Shown piece after piece: positions 33,094 through 46,744 of a stretch of 64,000 nt of DNA. This stretch comes from Siderastrea radians (taxonomy: Eukaryota > Cnidaria > Anthozoa > Scleractinia > Rhizangiidae). The number at the start of each line of letters is the position of its first letter. Position 1 is the first letter of the stretch. Below the pieces are notes generated by a model that saw only the letters and a list, made by a program, of their open reading frames with translations, had not been told where the DNA came from and did not search any database. Location: assembly GCA_964017195.1 (NCBI GenBank), contig OZ024889.1:57166074-57230073 (forward strand), in the 5' to 3' direction. The translations under genes were made by a program, and so were the position numbers.

Positions 33094-33476
33094 CCTGGGG
33101 GGGACTTCCATATGAAAGTGACTAGGATGCTCGTCGTCTCGCTTAGGGGTGTAAGTTGGAGATTTTGGTCTCATTTAGGGTGTTTTAGGACAGAAAGCCA
33201 CTATTTTTAGTCATACAGGTATGGCTTGACTATGAACAAAAACTAAAGATTTATGACAATGCTTCTAAAATCTAATAATAGAATACAGTATTCGATGTAA
33301 ACATCTTTAGCTCAATTGAAAACACCGTAGCTCCTTTTTGGTGGTCTGTTTTAGAATGGTCTCCTTTAGGGGTCAAACAAAGCCTGAGCCACGCCCAGTT
33401 TGGTCTCTTTCAGGGTTTTAGTCCTAATTTTCCGAAGAGCATCCCCGTCCCTTTCATATGGGACTGTCCCCCCAAG
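33094..33476. mobile_element. Short element with 8-bp target duplication that includes a splice donor
   Basis: A 383-bp element with ends CCTGGGGGGGACT and its inverse is flanked by GTAAATAT at 33086-33093 and 33477-33484. It is related in sequence to the elements nested in the large transposon arms (ctcgcttaggggtgt, ggtctcctttagggg). The duplicated target contains the GT of the candidate exon's donor. Confidence 0.8.
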
Positions 33477-33555
33477 GTAAATATAAAAGTGAACTGAACA
33501 CGGAACCCAGTTGTTAGAAAAAGTCGAGGGTTGGGTTTAGGTGGCCGTTGATTAA

Positions 33556-34172
33556 GGTGGCTCCCCAGAGTTTCTACAAAAGTGACTATACGAACTGGCA
33601 GGACTTGCAAAAAAAGCCCTAGTTCTGTTCTAGTTCTTTTTCCTGAATTTTACCAGTAAGGTTACCAACATAATTACCCTTATTTTTCAGGCTTTGCTTC
33701 TTAGGTAAGGCCGTTGTCATGGCAACAAAGCACCTAAAGAATGACAGATATTTCCCATTAATTCGTCTTTTTTCTTAAATATTTTGATTTTCCCTCGGTG
33801 AATTTTTTTTTAAACCTTCCTATTTTGCGAAAATGATTTTGACCAACAATTTTCAGGGGAAAAATATGGGGTCGTTCAGACGGATTCACTGATATCACGG
33901 GATTTCTTATTTTTAACCATTAAACTGGATTGCTCTGACAAAATTCCTCCAAAAATAATATGTGAAAGGTAGCGTCAGTATCTCAAAATGTGCAAAATTG
34001 AAAAAAAATTCACCGAAGGAAACGCGAGAAAATTTACTGTTAACTTTGCTTTTTTTGGGTATGCTGACGTCATTAATATCAGGAAAAACCTACCATTTTA
34101 TGTGAGCGCGCGCAGATTACTACAACTCACATCATCCGCGCGCGCGCGGTCATAAAACTGTAGGGAGCCACC
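33556..34172. mobile_element. TTAA-flanked MITE
   Basis: A 617-bp element starts GGTGGCTCCC and ends GGGAGCCACC, a perfect 10-bp inverted repeat, with TTAA at 33552-33555 and 34173-34176. There is no coding content. A related single end (TTAAGGTGGCTCG) is at 58408. Confidence 0.85.
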
Positions 34173-34179
34173 TTAACCC

Positions 34180-35045
34180 GTTTCTGCATGAGCAATGTAG
34201 AAGTATTATACCTTTTCCTGGATAGTATGCTAGTCCATTGCAGCGTCGTCCACAACATTTTCTCTTCGGTAACCATACACCTATACACCTGGGTAGAGAG
34301 AGGCAAATTAAAGCAAAGTTTCTTGCAGAAGATTATAAGACTTAGTATGCGTCAGCCATGTTGGTGTCCTCCATAAGACACCAAATAAAGCAGATAATGA
34401 AACCAATTAATATTCCTAGATTCTCTTCAGAATTATTTAGACGACACTTTTACATAATTATCGTACTTGAAAATTTAAAAGTAGCGCGAACATATTAGGT
34501 TTATGACATTTTGAGATTGCTGTGTATTGGGCTACCACGAAATTGATCAATTTACAAATTAGTTTATTTCTCAAGCGAAGCAATATATCAACATGAAATT
34601 TTCCATAAAGATGTTTCTCACTGATATGAAGAATATATTAAAAGAAAACCTTTGTGGCCTTCTTTGTGCTTAGGTTACATTTTCGAATTGTAATGGCATC
34701 CCATGAAAAACCAGTAATAGGGAGTAGGCAGTGCAAGAGTCCGCCTATAGGTGAATTTTGTATGCCATGTGCTTTTAGACTCGACATCAGTGGTAAAGAC
34801 ATTTTTTGCGACATTTTTGGTTCTACTGTACACACACTCCCAACCCTTCTCCTGGGCGCGTGTTATCTCGTCTATTAGCTCTTTGCGGATTTTTGCCCCC
34901 ACCTGTGCTGGTTAGAAGATTCGTTTGATATTTTTTTAGCCTAGATTGTATAATCTAAGCAGCTATTAGTATAAACAAGACAGATTACATGTGGCTCCTT
35001 ATCAAATGTTAATTCTACAAATTTCTTGTCATTGTAACTTTTCTT
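34180..35045. other. Spacer with one weak minus-strand open frame
   Basis: The minus frame 34675-34902 (containing RKELIDEITRAQEKGWECVY) has protein-like composition, but its complement is also open and no splice partner or repeat was seen. Nothing else is recognised. Confidence 0.3.
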
Positions 35046-35050
35046 TAAAG

Positions 35051-35218
35051 CATTCATTTCCAAGTTCATTTTACTACAAGGAAGATGCGCCAGTTCGGTT
35101 TGTCGAGCAAAGATCCATCGGTTTCCAATCCAGCAACGAACGATTGGGGAAAGAATTGGAGAAAACGGGACAAAAGCTGGATTCCTTGGAGAAGAGAAAA
35201 AATAATCTAATGCAAGAG
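35051..35218 (+). CDS. Candidate coiled-coil exon
   Basis: The open stretch is bounded by an acceptor (ctttaaag, or ctacaag 30 bp later) and donor gag|gtaatt. It encodes EDAPVRFVEQRSIGFQSSNE and then RLGKELEKTGQKLDSLEKRK, strongly heptad-like. Either acceptor gives a phase 0-0 exon, compatible with the phase-0 donor at 32635, so it may be the next exon of the coiled-coil gene. The other forward frame is open too and ends at a stop, which lowers confidence. Confidence 0.5.
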
Positions 35219-35246
35219 GTAATTATCATAAGATGATTGCAATGAT

Positions 35247-35281
35247 GATATTGATGATGATGATGATGATGATGATGATGA
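35247..35281. repeat. (TGA)n microsatellite
   Basis: About eleven tandem tga/gat units in the intron or spacer after the candidate exon. Confidence 0.9.
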
Positions 35282-35284
35282 CAA

Positions 35285-36925
35285 CTTTGATGAAGGTGGT
35301 GATCTAGCCTACCCCTAAGGGTCTTCAAATCGCTAAGGAAGGGCTATTATACAACTGGACAAAAGAAGGAGAAATATAGAAACGAAAGCAAAGTGGCATG
35401 TCAGTCAGATAGAAAAGGATATTGTCAACATGTGTATACATACCTAAGTGGGTGAAAATGTCAGCGAAACAACAGAATAATTATGTACAATTTGTTACAG
35501 TGCAAAAAGGGGAACCTCTAGTGATTTACCGTATGTTTGTGTAAATATACTCTTTGGAAACAAAAGGCCGATTATTAACACGAGATCTAGCTGATGAACC
35601 TCCAGATCAGTTTGGAAGTGAGTTTACAAGTGATTAACTATAAGGAGATAAATGTTCTTGTAGGCTGTTCTATATGCCTGAACGGACACATATTCCAGTT
35701 ATTAAGACCGCCGTTATGCAAAAACAGACCTAAAAATTTGTTTAAATAAATGGCCCATTAAGTGTTCAAAAGATATTTGTAATGTATTTCATCTGTTTAC
35801 AGGCTGATAACGAAGTTGTGACCGGAATTAATATATAGATTTAGCCATGCCTAAAAGCGGAGCCTCCAAGGAATAAACTGGTGCTCGTTTCTCAAAAATA
35901 GTCCTGAAACTTTTCGCTCTGAAATATATTTCGGGGCTTTCTTTGGCTCGTTCCCTTTCGAAAAGTGTTTCTCAAAAAGCCCGAAAGTGTTCCGAATTGT
36001 CCTCCAAGATTTTGAGGATCTGTTCTGTAAAACCAAGCTCGAAAGGTCATTCTAGAGGCTGAGCACAGCTTAATTTTTTTTTCGGGCATCAAACTGAACA
36101 CATATTTTACTCAGGAGCAGTCTTGCTTGGTTGTTTAAATGTTTCCATATCCTGTCAATAACTGTCAAGGCTTGTCAAATCTCCTTGGATTATTGGCTGT
36201 TGGCTTGAATGAACTTGAAACGGCGCTCATGTACAACAACAAAATAAAACTTATTCTGGAGTAAATGGGTTATCTTCATCGCGTTCGGATGTTTAGTTAA
36301 CAAATAACATGAACTGCCCCTATTAGTCTGGTCAAAATTTATACCATCAAGATTGAAAACGAGCAAACACCAAACACGCTTTAAATTATGGCATAAGTTT
36401 TGCGGATGCGAAGTAAGCCCATTTAAAGTTAGGCGCCTTGAGGAACGCAAATAGTCTTTTTTTTCGGAAGCTTTTCGGATAAAATAGTCTTAAAGCGACA
36501 ACTGCTTCGCTTACTATTGAAAAGTTCTAGGGCAAGAAAATCGACAATTGTACAAACCGATCCGACAGTTAAAATTGAAAGCAATTATTCGCCGTAAGTG
36601 ATGCTTGTGCAGTTGCCTTGCGACTGTGCTTTGACCTACTGTTATGAATAAACAAACACAAAATAATAAACAGAGAAATCATTTTTGAAAAAGTTTATTC
36701 GAAAACCCGTAAGTTTATACTTAAATGCAATTCGCATTACACTTCTAGCATGGCAAAATATTCTAAGACTACATCTGTCACAAATCTGAGCTCGTTTTCT
36801 AATAATTTTTTGAAGTCAAAAGTAAATGACACATTTCTAATGACATAAATTCAATTTCAAAATGTAATTTCTTTGCCCGTAATAAATACTCAAAATCATG
36901 CACCTTAAACCCTTTAAAAACTTCA
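35285..36925. other. Spacer with no supported gene
   Basis: Only short overlapping frames are present. At 35835-35860 a motif tagatttagccatgcctaaa resembles 3402-3425, suggesting another copy of the repeat edge seen there. Confidence 0.5.
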
Positions 36926-36929
36926 CTTA

Positions 36930-37440
36930 CTCGGTTGTATTTCAGAACAAGGCAAGCTCTCCGCCGTGAAGGAAACAAAGCGATGAGGTCCTTTGAAGGC
37001 AGCTTTCGTAACTTGAAGTTTTCGCCTACTACCAGTATTCTTTTGGACTTTTTCTTTCCATTTATAGGTATTAAATGTTTTTTTCTCAAGTTTAAAACTA
37101 CAGTACCGTCGAACAATCATTTTGCTAAATAAACTTAAGCTTTTTAAAGAAACCTCTTTTTCAAAAGCGACGATGGTCATGCGATTTCACGCCGGTTGCC
37201 CAAAAGCACCGCGCGATTTCCCGCCAAGAAAAGATGGCATTCCCCACTCCCGGTCGGGTTGCCTTGGGACTTCCCTCCCCCTCCCCCAGAGTCTGTATGG
37301 ACGGTCAGACGGACGGACGTACGCTGACGTCACAACCAAAATTTTTCGCATCGATACATTACCAAATTTCCTTAGCAATGGAGCTCCGCTGGCGGGCTTT
37401 GCCCGCAGGCTCCGCTACCAGCAATCAATCTACTAGTACA
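36930..37440. repeat. Shorter copy of the 4960-5735 repeat family
   Basis: Matching blocks include gaaggcagctttcgtaactt, the ggacggtcagacggacgg region and the caatggagctccgctgg end. It is in the same orientation as the other two copies but more diverged and truncated at the left. Confidence 0.7.
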
Positions 37441-37444
37441 GTTC

Positions 37445-39935
37445 GTGTGTACAGCGGCAGCACCAGTAGCTATCAGCAGACCCGACTGGATTCTCCGAGG
37501 CCTTCTACACCTTATCAGTTCTACCTGTACACCATATCTGTTATTAGCCACGAGATTCGACCGTTTACAGGAGGGGAAACAAGAAAACTCTAGAATAAAG
37601 GTGACGGGTATCATCGTTTGAAACTTTGCAAGGAAACCATAGAAAATTCAAAAATCTTGATTTGAGGCAACCACGATCATTCCCGTGGGTGCAAAATAGG
37701 GATTCTGAGAAGAAGGGGAAGGGGCGAGATAATGCCTTTGGAATAAACTCAATAAATAGTAAATAACGCAGTAATGGTTAAACTAGTAATGATAATTTCA
37801 GCTGAGTAATTCTCCAAGGTGCATTTTACAGTCGTATTTGGATCACATGACTCGTCAACTCCAATGAATTGAAAATTTTTGGTTTAAAGGAAACATTTGA
37901 CTTCAAGCTTTAAGTCCTTTGGGAAGACTTAGATTATTGAATTTCCGGTAAAAGGGTGACATTTGCTGATTATCACGTTTCGCCGTTTAGAGGAAAGAAA
38001 CGTTAGCTTGCATTTATTAGATCGATCGGTTTTCTTTTGCTCCATTTTTTTCCAAAGGAAATTTCAGTAGAAATTGAAAACTTTTAATTTTTTATTTTAT
38101 TCGACCCATCGCAGTCTAATTTGGCTATCACCAATATTTTCCACTGGGAATTTCAGTAAATATATACAATAGTTTTAAGTGTTCTATGTTTGGGAGGTTA
38201 CGACTTGGCGCAACTTTTAAGATTAAGACGCCTTCCAGGTTTCGAATCTTTATTGTTTGCTTCATAAGATAAATTGCCAATAATTGGTTGAATGACTTAC
38301 AATTATTATTGGCGTAGACATTGCTACAATATTTGTAGGGCAGTTCTGCAATTTTTACTTTGATTTTGCATTGTGAGAGTTGCATTGTGAAAAGGAAAGA
38401 AAGAAAGAAAGAAAGAAAGAGAGAAAGAAACACTGCCTGTGAAATTAACAACACGCTCTGTGGACAGTTAGTCATTTATCAAACAGTAATAAGTCAGAGC
38501 AATTATAATTTGTTTCATGATCTTTTTAATTTCTTTTTGTGTGGAAATATTTAAAAGTGTTCATTCCAAAAAATACAGGGTATATTTGTAGAGCACGTTT
38601 TCTATTGGGGAAAAGTTAATAATCAGTTTAATTAATTGACTACAATTTCAATGAAACTGGTGTTGTACAGTTTCTAGTGACCTGGTTTTGAGGTTGTTAT
38701 TCTATAACACATCTTATGCTAGAAGAGATGTATACATTTTACTGAAAAGTGAAGGAACTTCCTCGTTTAGAAGGTCAACTATTTGGCTTCCCACTTAAAA
38801 TCGTAATTGTCTAAACGCAGCTAGGAGTCTTTGCCTGGCACTTAAACTTTGTGCGGTGTGGTATTTGGTGACTGCATACCGTGTGTACTAGACTCGCTCC
38901 AAGCCTTTCGTTCAGGTTATGGAAGGCGCGTGCGTGGTCCAAGGCGTGAATCAAGATAGCGGGTGGTCCAGTCTGTCCACGCGCTTGACTAAAAAATAGC
39001 GGCTGGTTCTGGGGAATTAACGATCGCAGACTTCACTGATTTGCATCGCGCGCGTGGAAAAACATAGGCACGCATAGCGTGCGTGAGCTATTTTGTAGCT
39101 GTCAATGAGAGGTACGGAAATGGTTATTGAATGAACGTGCGTGTACTAAGGTACACTATTGTGATGTCGTTTATTTGAGTAGCGTTGAGCATTCGAAAAG
39201 TATTGGTTTTTAGACAGAGTTAACCTTATAAGTGGAGCTGTGTCCGATATTGTGCAACCTCGTTCCCAGGGCTTTTCACAGATTTGAGGGTAATCAAAGA
39301 TCAATGTTTGAGTTTATGTTAGTGGTTTCAAATTCGTATACGTCATTGGCCAATAGATGGTACGGTAATGCGTACAAGCGTGGCCTCAAATTACGACAAA
39401 ACAAGAAGAAAGTGAGATACAATCTGTAGAATATCTGACAACAGTGTGAATATGGGACAAACAAAATAATACAAAACAGTCCTTTCTGAAGCTCATTCTC
39501 AGATGTTTCTCGGAAGATCAACGGATTGAAATTTAATTTTGTGGCTTTCTATTATCAAGATTATTTTTCCATGGACAAATATTTTGGATCTAGTAGGAAG
39601 CGTAACGTGTCACAAAAATTAATTCTGTAATGTTTGAACCAGAAGAGAATAGCCGATCTTGAAAGTCACGTACGTCGTCTTCTTGCGTGACATCATGCTT
39701 GACGAACGTGGCAACTCCCGTATCGAGACAAATATATAAATAAGCTATGTTTTATTTTCCAGATTATTTCAAACGGACTTACATTTTGGAACACACGGCT
39801 AAAATCAAGTAATAAGCGTGCCTTGTTAGAAAAGATCATGCCATTGTGTGACTTGTGTAAGTCTTGCGTGACTAGTTACGTAGCAAACTGTCAAAAACGG
39901 TAGTGTAGCACCTCGTCAAAAAAGCCAGAAACATC
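37445..39935. other. Spacer with no supported gene
   Basis: The end of a plus frame at 37430-37593 (TVRVYSGSTSSYQQTRLDSP) looks faintly like a fibronectin III strand but has no partner exons. A (GAAA)n microsatellite is at 38394-38430. The rest is unassigned. Confidence 0.4.
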
Positions 39936-39942
39936 GCATGTG

Positions 39943-40011
39943 CTGACATCAGAAACTCATAAGGAGTTGAAACGTGCAACTCGCGTGCGATGCTCGTAAA
40001 TATTCATTTTT

Positions 40012-40046
<35 letters not shown>

Positions 40047-41080
40047 CACGCACAAGTTTAAGGCGCCAAACCCTTGCGAAGTGTTGCAGCGTTTCTTTGC
40101 AAACCTGAATGGATCAATGAAACTGCTCCGAAGTGAACGTCCGGAATAAGTTTTTTTTCGCAAAAGTCGTACAATTATTGGCTCTAAAATGTGGTACAGG
40201 TTTGATGTTTCCTGAAAAAAATTGTTGTATTCATCGCCCAAAGCGGATTGAAGCTGTATGATTTTAACATTGTAGATGGAGAGTTGAAACGAACACAAAC
40301 CTAGTGGTTCCAGGTTCAGAGGTCGCGGACGGGATGTGGCAAAAAAACATGTTTACAATGAATCAAACAACTGGGAAAGCGATCATTCAACTTATTTGCA
40401 CTACGTTCTCTTTATTTGAACATTTGGAGCTGCTTGAACTCAGAGCTACATCGACTGCAGGTAAAACGATGTTATTTTTGTAGTATATAGCCGAAGAAAA
40501 AGTCGTCCTTTCTCATTCAGCTTATTTAGCTTGATTTTGGTAGCGAATCACTGAAAACGTATGACACTTCAATATTATTAAACGGTTCTCTTCAATTTTA
40601 CTGTGTTTTATTTTTGTATCATGTCTTGATATTTCGGGGTCAAAAGTTTTCCGTATAAAATCTACCTTTTGTGAACATTTGTTGATAGTGCAACGGTGAA
40701 AGAAGCCGGACTGAATTCATAAAAACAACGCTAGACTATTTTGGTTTGGTTTCACAGTCTGATTTAGTTCTTACCCCAGCGCTTTGCTCCATGTTGTTTC
40801 AATTACTCGGTCTTCGAAACCGGTATTTCTTTTCGCTTTGTCGTTCCTACGTTTGAAAGCTTTTCGGCCTCATTTTCCCCAGTTTGTCGGCCATTAATCT
40901 ATGAACAAGTGCGCGAACTTGGTGTAAAATTACGTCACGTCGTTCACGAAGATTGATTGGTCAGTTCTCTCTCTCTTCATGTTCCAAATATGGTACTTGC
41001 GAAAATGAATAATTACGAGCATCGTTCAAAACCTATATATGCGAGTTACACGTTTCAAGTCCTTATGAGTTTCTGCTGAC
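39943..41080. mobile_element. 1.1-kb element with about 90-bp inverted ends
   Basis: The left end runs ctgacatcagaaactcataa...ttgaaacg...cgatgctcg and the right end is its imperfect inverse at about 40985-41080. A partial, inverted copy of its interior is at 45000-45580. No coding sequence is recognised and no clear target duplication was found. Confidence 0.65.
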
Positions 41081-41084
41081 ATAC

Positions 41085-44000
41085 ATGTACCGTGTGGCAA
41101 TAGTTTTTTCCGGATTCAAATTTTTGGGATTTTCGCGGTTTTTTCACGATCCGCAAAAAACGTTCCCGCGAAAAAAGTAATTCCCGCACAAATTTACTCC
41201 ATTGTCTAAATTATATACAGTATACAAATAACGCCTTTTACATGTGATGTAATATTATGTTGGTGCCCATTTGCTTAAACCGTCTCTTTCATTCAAAAAT
41301 AAAACGAAATTAGAAGCAAAACATTCAGAAATAAAACGATGAAATTGCGGTCGGTACATTACAAGTATTAAGCGGTTAAAAGCTTTAAAGAAAAGGATCG
41401 TCTGAAGGTACTCCATTGATTAACTGATTTAACGTGTTATACGTCTGCATGTTGTTCACCTGCATTCGATTGTTTATACTCAAAAAACGAGAATGTCATA
41501 ATTCCAAATAGAAGGCAGCTTCCGGAAAATGGCAAAAATTAATTCCAAGGAAGGATAAACAGTTTCCCCAATCCCAAAAATTAGTCCCGCAAAACACACA
41601 AAAAAATCGCCATTCGCAAAATTAAACTCCCGCAAAAATATTGGTGCCACACTGTAAAGGTCTCAACTACCCCGAAGCCACATGAAAATTAGTGGTTGTG
41701 TTCAGCGAATAAATTTTGTTTTGATGTGAAATTAAGATGCAAAATTAGATGAAAATAATATTAAGGGATGTTTTGTTAAGTAGAGAGGTGGTCATGGGCG
41801 AAGGAATCGTTGGAATTTTAAATGAGCGAATTCGAGAATAATAATGGCGTGGTTCGACTGCGTGGTTAACAATGTGAATTTTATCACGTGGAGTATATGT
41901 GATGAAGTCAAGGCCAAGTTTTGCTTTAATAGCTCCGGGGGTGGGGGGGGGGATTTTATCGCACGGCCAGGCAGTCATGTGATAATGCTTAGTGTGGGTC
42001 GTTTCACGTGTAAAGAACGTGTTATGTTGATTGAGCGTGAGATCAGGTTACTGTTTTGTGTAAACAAGTGGTGTTTTGTCACGTACAAACATGTGATGAC
42101 ACAAAGTTCAATGGCGAGTCACGAGACTTTCATAAGACTGTCATAAGTTCGTTTTCGGCACTTTTTATTGGCTTTCGTGGCAGCTAGAATTGTGTAACAA
42201 TAAAAGGAAGCGGGGAATGAGTAAATTTATGCGCTTTTTGGAATCTGAAAAATGATAACCGATTTTTGTGCCTATAAAACTGTGAAACGAATCTTGCCTG
42301 GAGCTCCTGCGTTTTTGTCTTCGTATTGGAGGTGATAATTGTTTTGATTTGATTTGATTGTCGTGCTGATCTTTCCGCTCAAACTCTGTACAAACAATCC
42401 CGCTACCGCCACACAGCCTAACCAGAAACCCATTTCTGTGGTAAGCCGCCTCTAACTTTGCGCTTAGCTAGTCGCACGTACGAGCAACGTTTATGCCGAG
42501 CAACGAGCAACGTTAATCTTTTTCCTTGTCGACCTTGTGCCTTTGACGGACCTAGTGATCGAGTGGCATGGCCATTAATTTTAAAACCTACCAAAAGGTG
42601 CGAACAATAAGTCGTTTAAGTTCGAAATGCACGATTCTGCCCTTTTTATACCTTCAAACTATTTGCCATCTATTTACCATCATTTACTACGGGACATCCC
42701 TGCACAGAAGTCACGTTTTTTATCACACTCTAAAGTTGAACCATATAACTCCAAACGTAAGTTATGCGCATGTGTACAAAGGATTTGTTCCAATTCTCAG
42801 CTACCAAAACAAACGAAGCTGACAAATATTTCCTAGACCAAACATCATAAATATCAGATAACCCACGAATTATTTACTAGAACTCGCTTCCGCTCACGTG
42901 TAAACCAGGTTTGTGCTGACGATTCGTTTTCTAAGGAAGTCTACCACAAGGAAGCCAGCAATTTATATTTGATATATAAATATCCAACGTCAAGCAATAA
43001 TAATCCGGACACTTTCGTCGTGCCGCTTTAGTAGCGGAATTTTCCGTGCGTTCTCACTCGCATTTTTGTTCCGGCCCCGACAACTAGCCTTTCGGTAGAA
43101 TTCGACAGTCATCGGGAATGCCGAACATGGTCCACCCAAAAACCAACCAACCAACCAACCAACCAAAGAACCAACCTTCCCAGAAACTTGAGGCTGCATG
43201 CCGACTATGAGGCTATTTTGTAGACAAACCTGGCATACGGTGCACGCGACTGAAATTGAAATTGACCAATCAGAGCTCAGTACGCGGGGCAAACTGAGTT
43301 TTCCTACGTCATAAGGAGAAAGGACCCCGGGAACGAGGTTGTCGCCTGTTCAGTCGAGCATCGTGTTTGTGTTCGTTTACCAGCAATGTCACACCAGTGA
43401 TTCTAGTTAGATTTACATTTATATGTATGAATGCAGGCAAACAAGTGCTTATCTCAATGCAGTTTTAGTTTGTGAAAGTCAGTTGTCCCATTTTCTACGT
43501 TTAGTCATTAAAGGAATTTCGTAAATAAGCGATCGTAAGCTTAAAAAATTGCAGTTCATTGCGTAGTCTTTTAAGATTTTTTTCGTTAAAGTTCGTTTTT
43601 TGAGCAATTCTCATTTCCCAACTGGTTTACATTTTATCCCAAAATTAGAAAGTGTGACTATTTTAGACTGGGTCGGTGTTGTTTTCTCAATCCAGTTTAG
43701 TATTCGTCACCGCACATTGGGTTGTTTTGACTGACTGCTAATTTAATTATCCAACAATCTGAAGAGACAGTCGCTCTGTCGTCAAGTTTATAGTGAAAAG
43801 CTCTATGTTTTTTCAGTTGTGGAATATTTTATCAGCTCCCTGTATTGTTATATTTTCAGCTTCCTCATTTGAAGCGAATGCCATTTCTGTCCTAATTTAG
43901 AGGCTAAAATAAATTAGAATCGCCGATTCAGTGAGTGAGTTCAGTGTAGCATGGTTTTGTAGCGTGTCTGTAGATCAAAATGAAAAAGTTATTCAAGTAA

Positions 44001-44990
44001 TTATAGGTGAAACAGTTCTCGGTCTAAAGCTATTTTGTCCAAAACGAGACTCTAAAAGCTTCCGAAAAATAGTTTAGGGTGTGTTCTTTAAAACACCCGA
44101 GTAATACTTCGCGGGCGAAAAAGTTGTGCCATTTTCCCTCTATAATTGTGTTTGGAAGCTTCAGAAAACATTTTTCGGGTGACATTTCCCAGTAAACGGC
44201 CTGATGCCTGGGTGATATTGTTTATGTTATTAAAGTTGTTTAATGAATGACAGAACTAAACAGCCAGTGGGCATGCGAATCAGTGAAAAATGCTTACCAG
44301 TATTTAGATTGCAAAGTCTCAGTGTCGAGTCGCTCCTCGGCTGCCGGGAGGAACTGACGTGAGTTCATTCGTTTTTATAACAGAGCAACTGTATTTTCAC
44401 GAGTACTCTCCTTGACCTTAATAAGCTTTCCAAAGAATGCTGCAAAAAGCGCTGTCGGTGAATGTCTTGCTGAAGTCTTATTTTTGAAGGAAAATAAGTC
44501 GACTTTACTGTTTCCTCAGCGGTCCGCATTGTGTTTTTGCGTTTATGTTTTCCCTTGTTGTTTTTCATCTTTAAATATGAGCAAGCAACCTGGGGAGAAA
44601 AATGGACGAGAAAAATCACCTTTCAACGAATTTAAATTAAGCAGAAATTCCAACAGCGTCACTGAGACACAAATCAAAATTGTCCCGGAGTACCTAAATT
44701 CTTAATACGACAAGAAACTGTGTAGAAATAGAAATTTAAGCAGTTCGCGTTGTGTTTCCAATTCAGCTTAATAATTTCTTTCATCGTCACGTCGATCACA
44801 AAATATTACAAGCGGTGGGTTCGATCAGTCAGGAAGGCTTTCCACTCCGAAGTATCAAAACAAGACAAAATAAAACACAGTAAAATGAAAGAGAAGCATT
44901 TAATAAAAACTGTCACACATTCATGGCGAGTCAGTACGAAAATCAAGAAGCAATCTAAGCAAGAACCGAGCAAACTACCGAGAAAGAAGG
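41085..44990. other. Spacer with no supported gene
   Basis: It contains a G-run at about 41935-41950, several CACGTG/CATGTG E-box-like words between 41880 and 42090, a short aaatc tract near 42335 and a (CCAA)n run at 43138-43178. Open frames overlap on both strands and have no recognised domain. Confidence 0.5.
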
Positions 44991-44999
44991 AAGGGCGAC

Positions 45000-45580
45000 A
45001 TTTTTTGGCTATACCACACAAAGTTGACTCTGGTCTACCTGCACTCGTTGTAGCTCTCTGTTCCAAAAGCTCCAAATGTTCTGATACAAATCGGATGCTA
45101 TCTAAAAGAAGTTGAATCGCTTCCCAGTTGTTTGAGTGTTGTTTTTACCATTCCGTCCACAACCCTAAACTGAGAACAACTGCGTTTTGTGTCTTGCCTT
45201 TAACAAACTAGGATGGTGAATTCTGACGTTCCTCACCGCAGTAATCCTGTTTCTGAGCTGCATAGAGATAACCTGTTCAACTGGTTAAAATTCTGTCTTC
45301 AGTTCGATCAAACTCCTGCAGCTAATATGGTGAAATCGTACAGCCTCAATCCACTTTGAACGATGATTATAACAATGTTTCAAGAAAAATCAAACACGTA
45401 CGGCATTTTCAGAGCCAAAAATTAGTAGATTTTTTCCCAAAACGTGTGCCACTTCGTTCCGTTTGGATCGCCGAAGCAGTTTCATTTAGATTCATTCAGC
45501 TTTGGAGAGAAACGCTGCACACTTAGCGAGCTTTTGGCGCCTTTTTCCTTCGGTCATGTGACCAATTCTTGTCCCTTTTT
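45000..45580 (-). repeat. Inverted partial copy of the 39943-41080 element
   Basis: The reverse complement aligns in order with about 40055-40480, including the ggcgccaaa, gcagcgtttct and aaacaactggg blocks. The frames at 44750-45115 overlap this repeat on both strands and are not supported as genes. Confidence 0.6.
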
Positions 45581-46249
45581 ATCTCTTACTGGTCTTTTTC
45601 TCTCTGTCTTGATTTTATAACAGCTATGGTTATTCTACTCGGACTTGCTGGATATCGATTAATTATAACCAGCTCGCCGCTATGCACCTCGTTGGTTATC
45701 TATCATTGCAAAACCCTAACACTGGACGTAACAGCTAATGACGGACGTTAAAATAGTGACTTTGACTGGAGTGAACGTCTGGTGTTGTAAGTTTCGCCGG
45801 ACGTTAACTTTTATGCAACTCGCTCCCGTTGCGCTGCATGCTTTCCTGCCCTCTGGCTCGAGTTGGAAAAACTGGACAATTAGCAAGTCACATCATGTAA
45901 TCCATATCGCAATGTACCCAATGTCCCCAATGTTACGATGAAGGATGATGACATAGGAAAACTCGGTTTTCACTGCCGATAGCACCGCGGGCGCAAGCTT
46001 CGTATGCCAGGAAATAGCTCAAAAATTATCACGGGCTATGCAAGGACGCAAGTATCATCCCGTAACTCGCCATGGTAATCATTGTTTTCGTCCTTCATAT
46101 GAAAATACGAGCCACTTGGAGCAAGTCTACGTGTGCACTTACCAGAGAACACTACGATTAGGATGTGTTAGGTCCAGATGGGGCCTTATATTAGCAGAGC
46201 AGTTTTCACTATAGTGTAGAACGTTATTCGTAATTGTGTTGGTTGCCAC

Positions 46250-46740
46250 TTTCTCAACCAATAAAAAGTGAAAAATGAAAACAATCATAATTTGTGCACG
46301 CGTGTTTTCCCGCGCTTGGCTTCATTCCTATGTATTTGCTTCTTGTGATTGGTTCTTTGTGTTGATAGAGGAGTTTTCAATTGAGTGTCGAAAGAAATGT
46401 TGTATTTGCTTTGGTTTTGCTTTACTACGCTCTCTGATTGGTTAAAAAGCTCGCACCATTGTTTCTCAACCAATCAAATGAAAAACCAAAAGCGATCGTG
46501 ACTTGCTCATACTCTTTTTCTCGCGCTTGACGCTAATTAGTTGGGTTTGCTTCGATTTGTGATTGGTTCACTTTGCATTTGTTCCTGTTATGATTGGATA
46601 GAGTTATTACTTTGGTTTTGGTTTTACGACGCTCATTTGAAAAGCGCTCTAATTTGTCTGTTGCCACTGATTGGTTAAAGTGGTCACTTTGGTTCTCGCT
46701 TTACGACACTCAATTGAAAACCGCTGTAATACGCGTATTA
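46250..46740. repeat. Internally repetitive block rich in ATTGG/CCAAT words
   Basis: It contains about seven ATTGG or CCAAT words and repeated phrases such as tttacgacgctc/tttacgacactcaattgaaa. It looks like an interspersed repeat with sub-repeats. CCAAT boxes could bind NF-Y but no gene start is placed nearby. Confidence 0.5.
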
Positions 46741-46744
46741 AATT

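Noticed and set aside
44750..45115. 121-residue basic plus-strand protein
   Set aside because: It overlaps a repeat shared with 39943-41080, is open on both strands and has no recognised domain.
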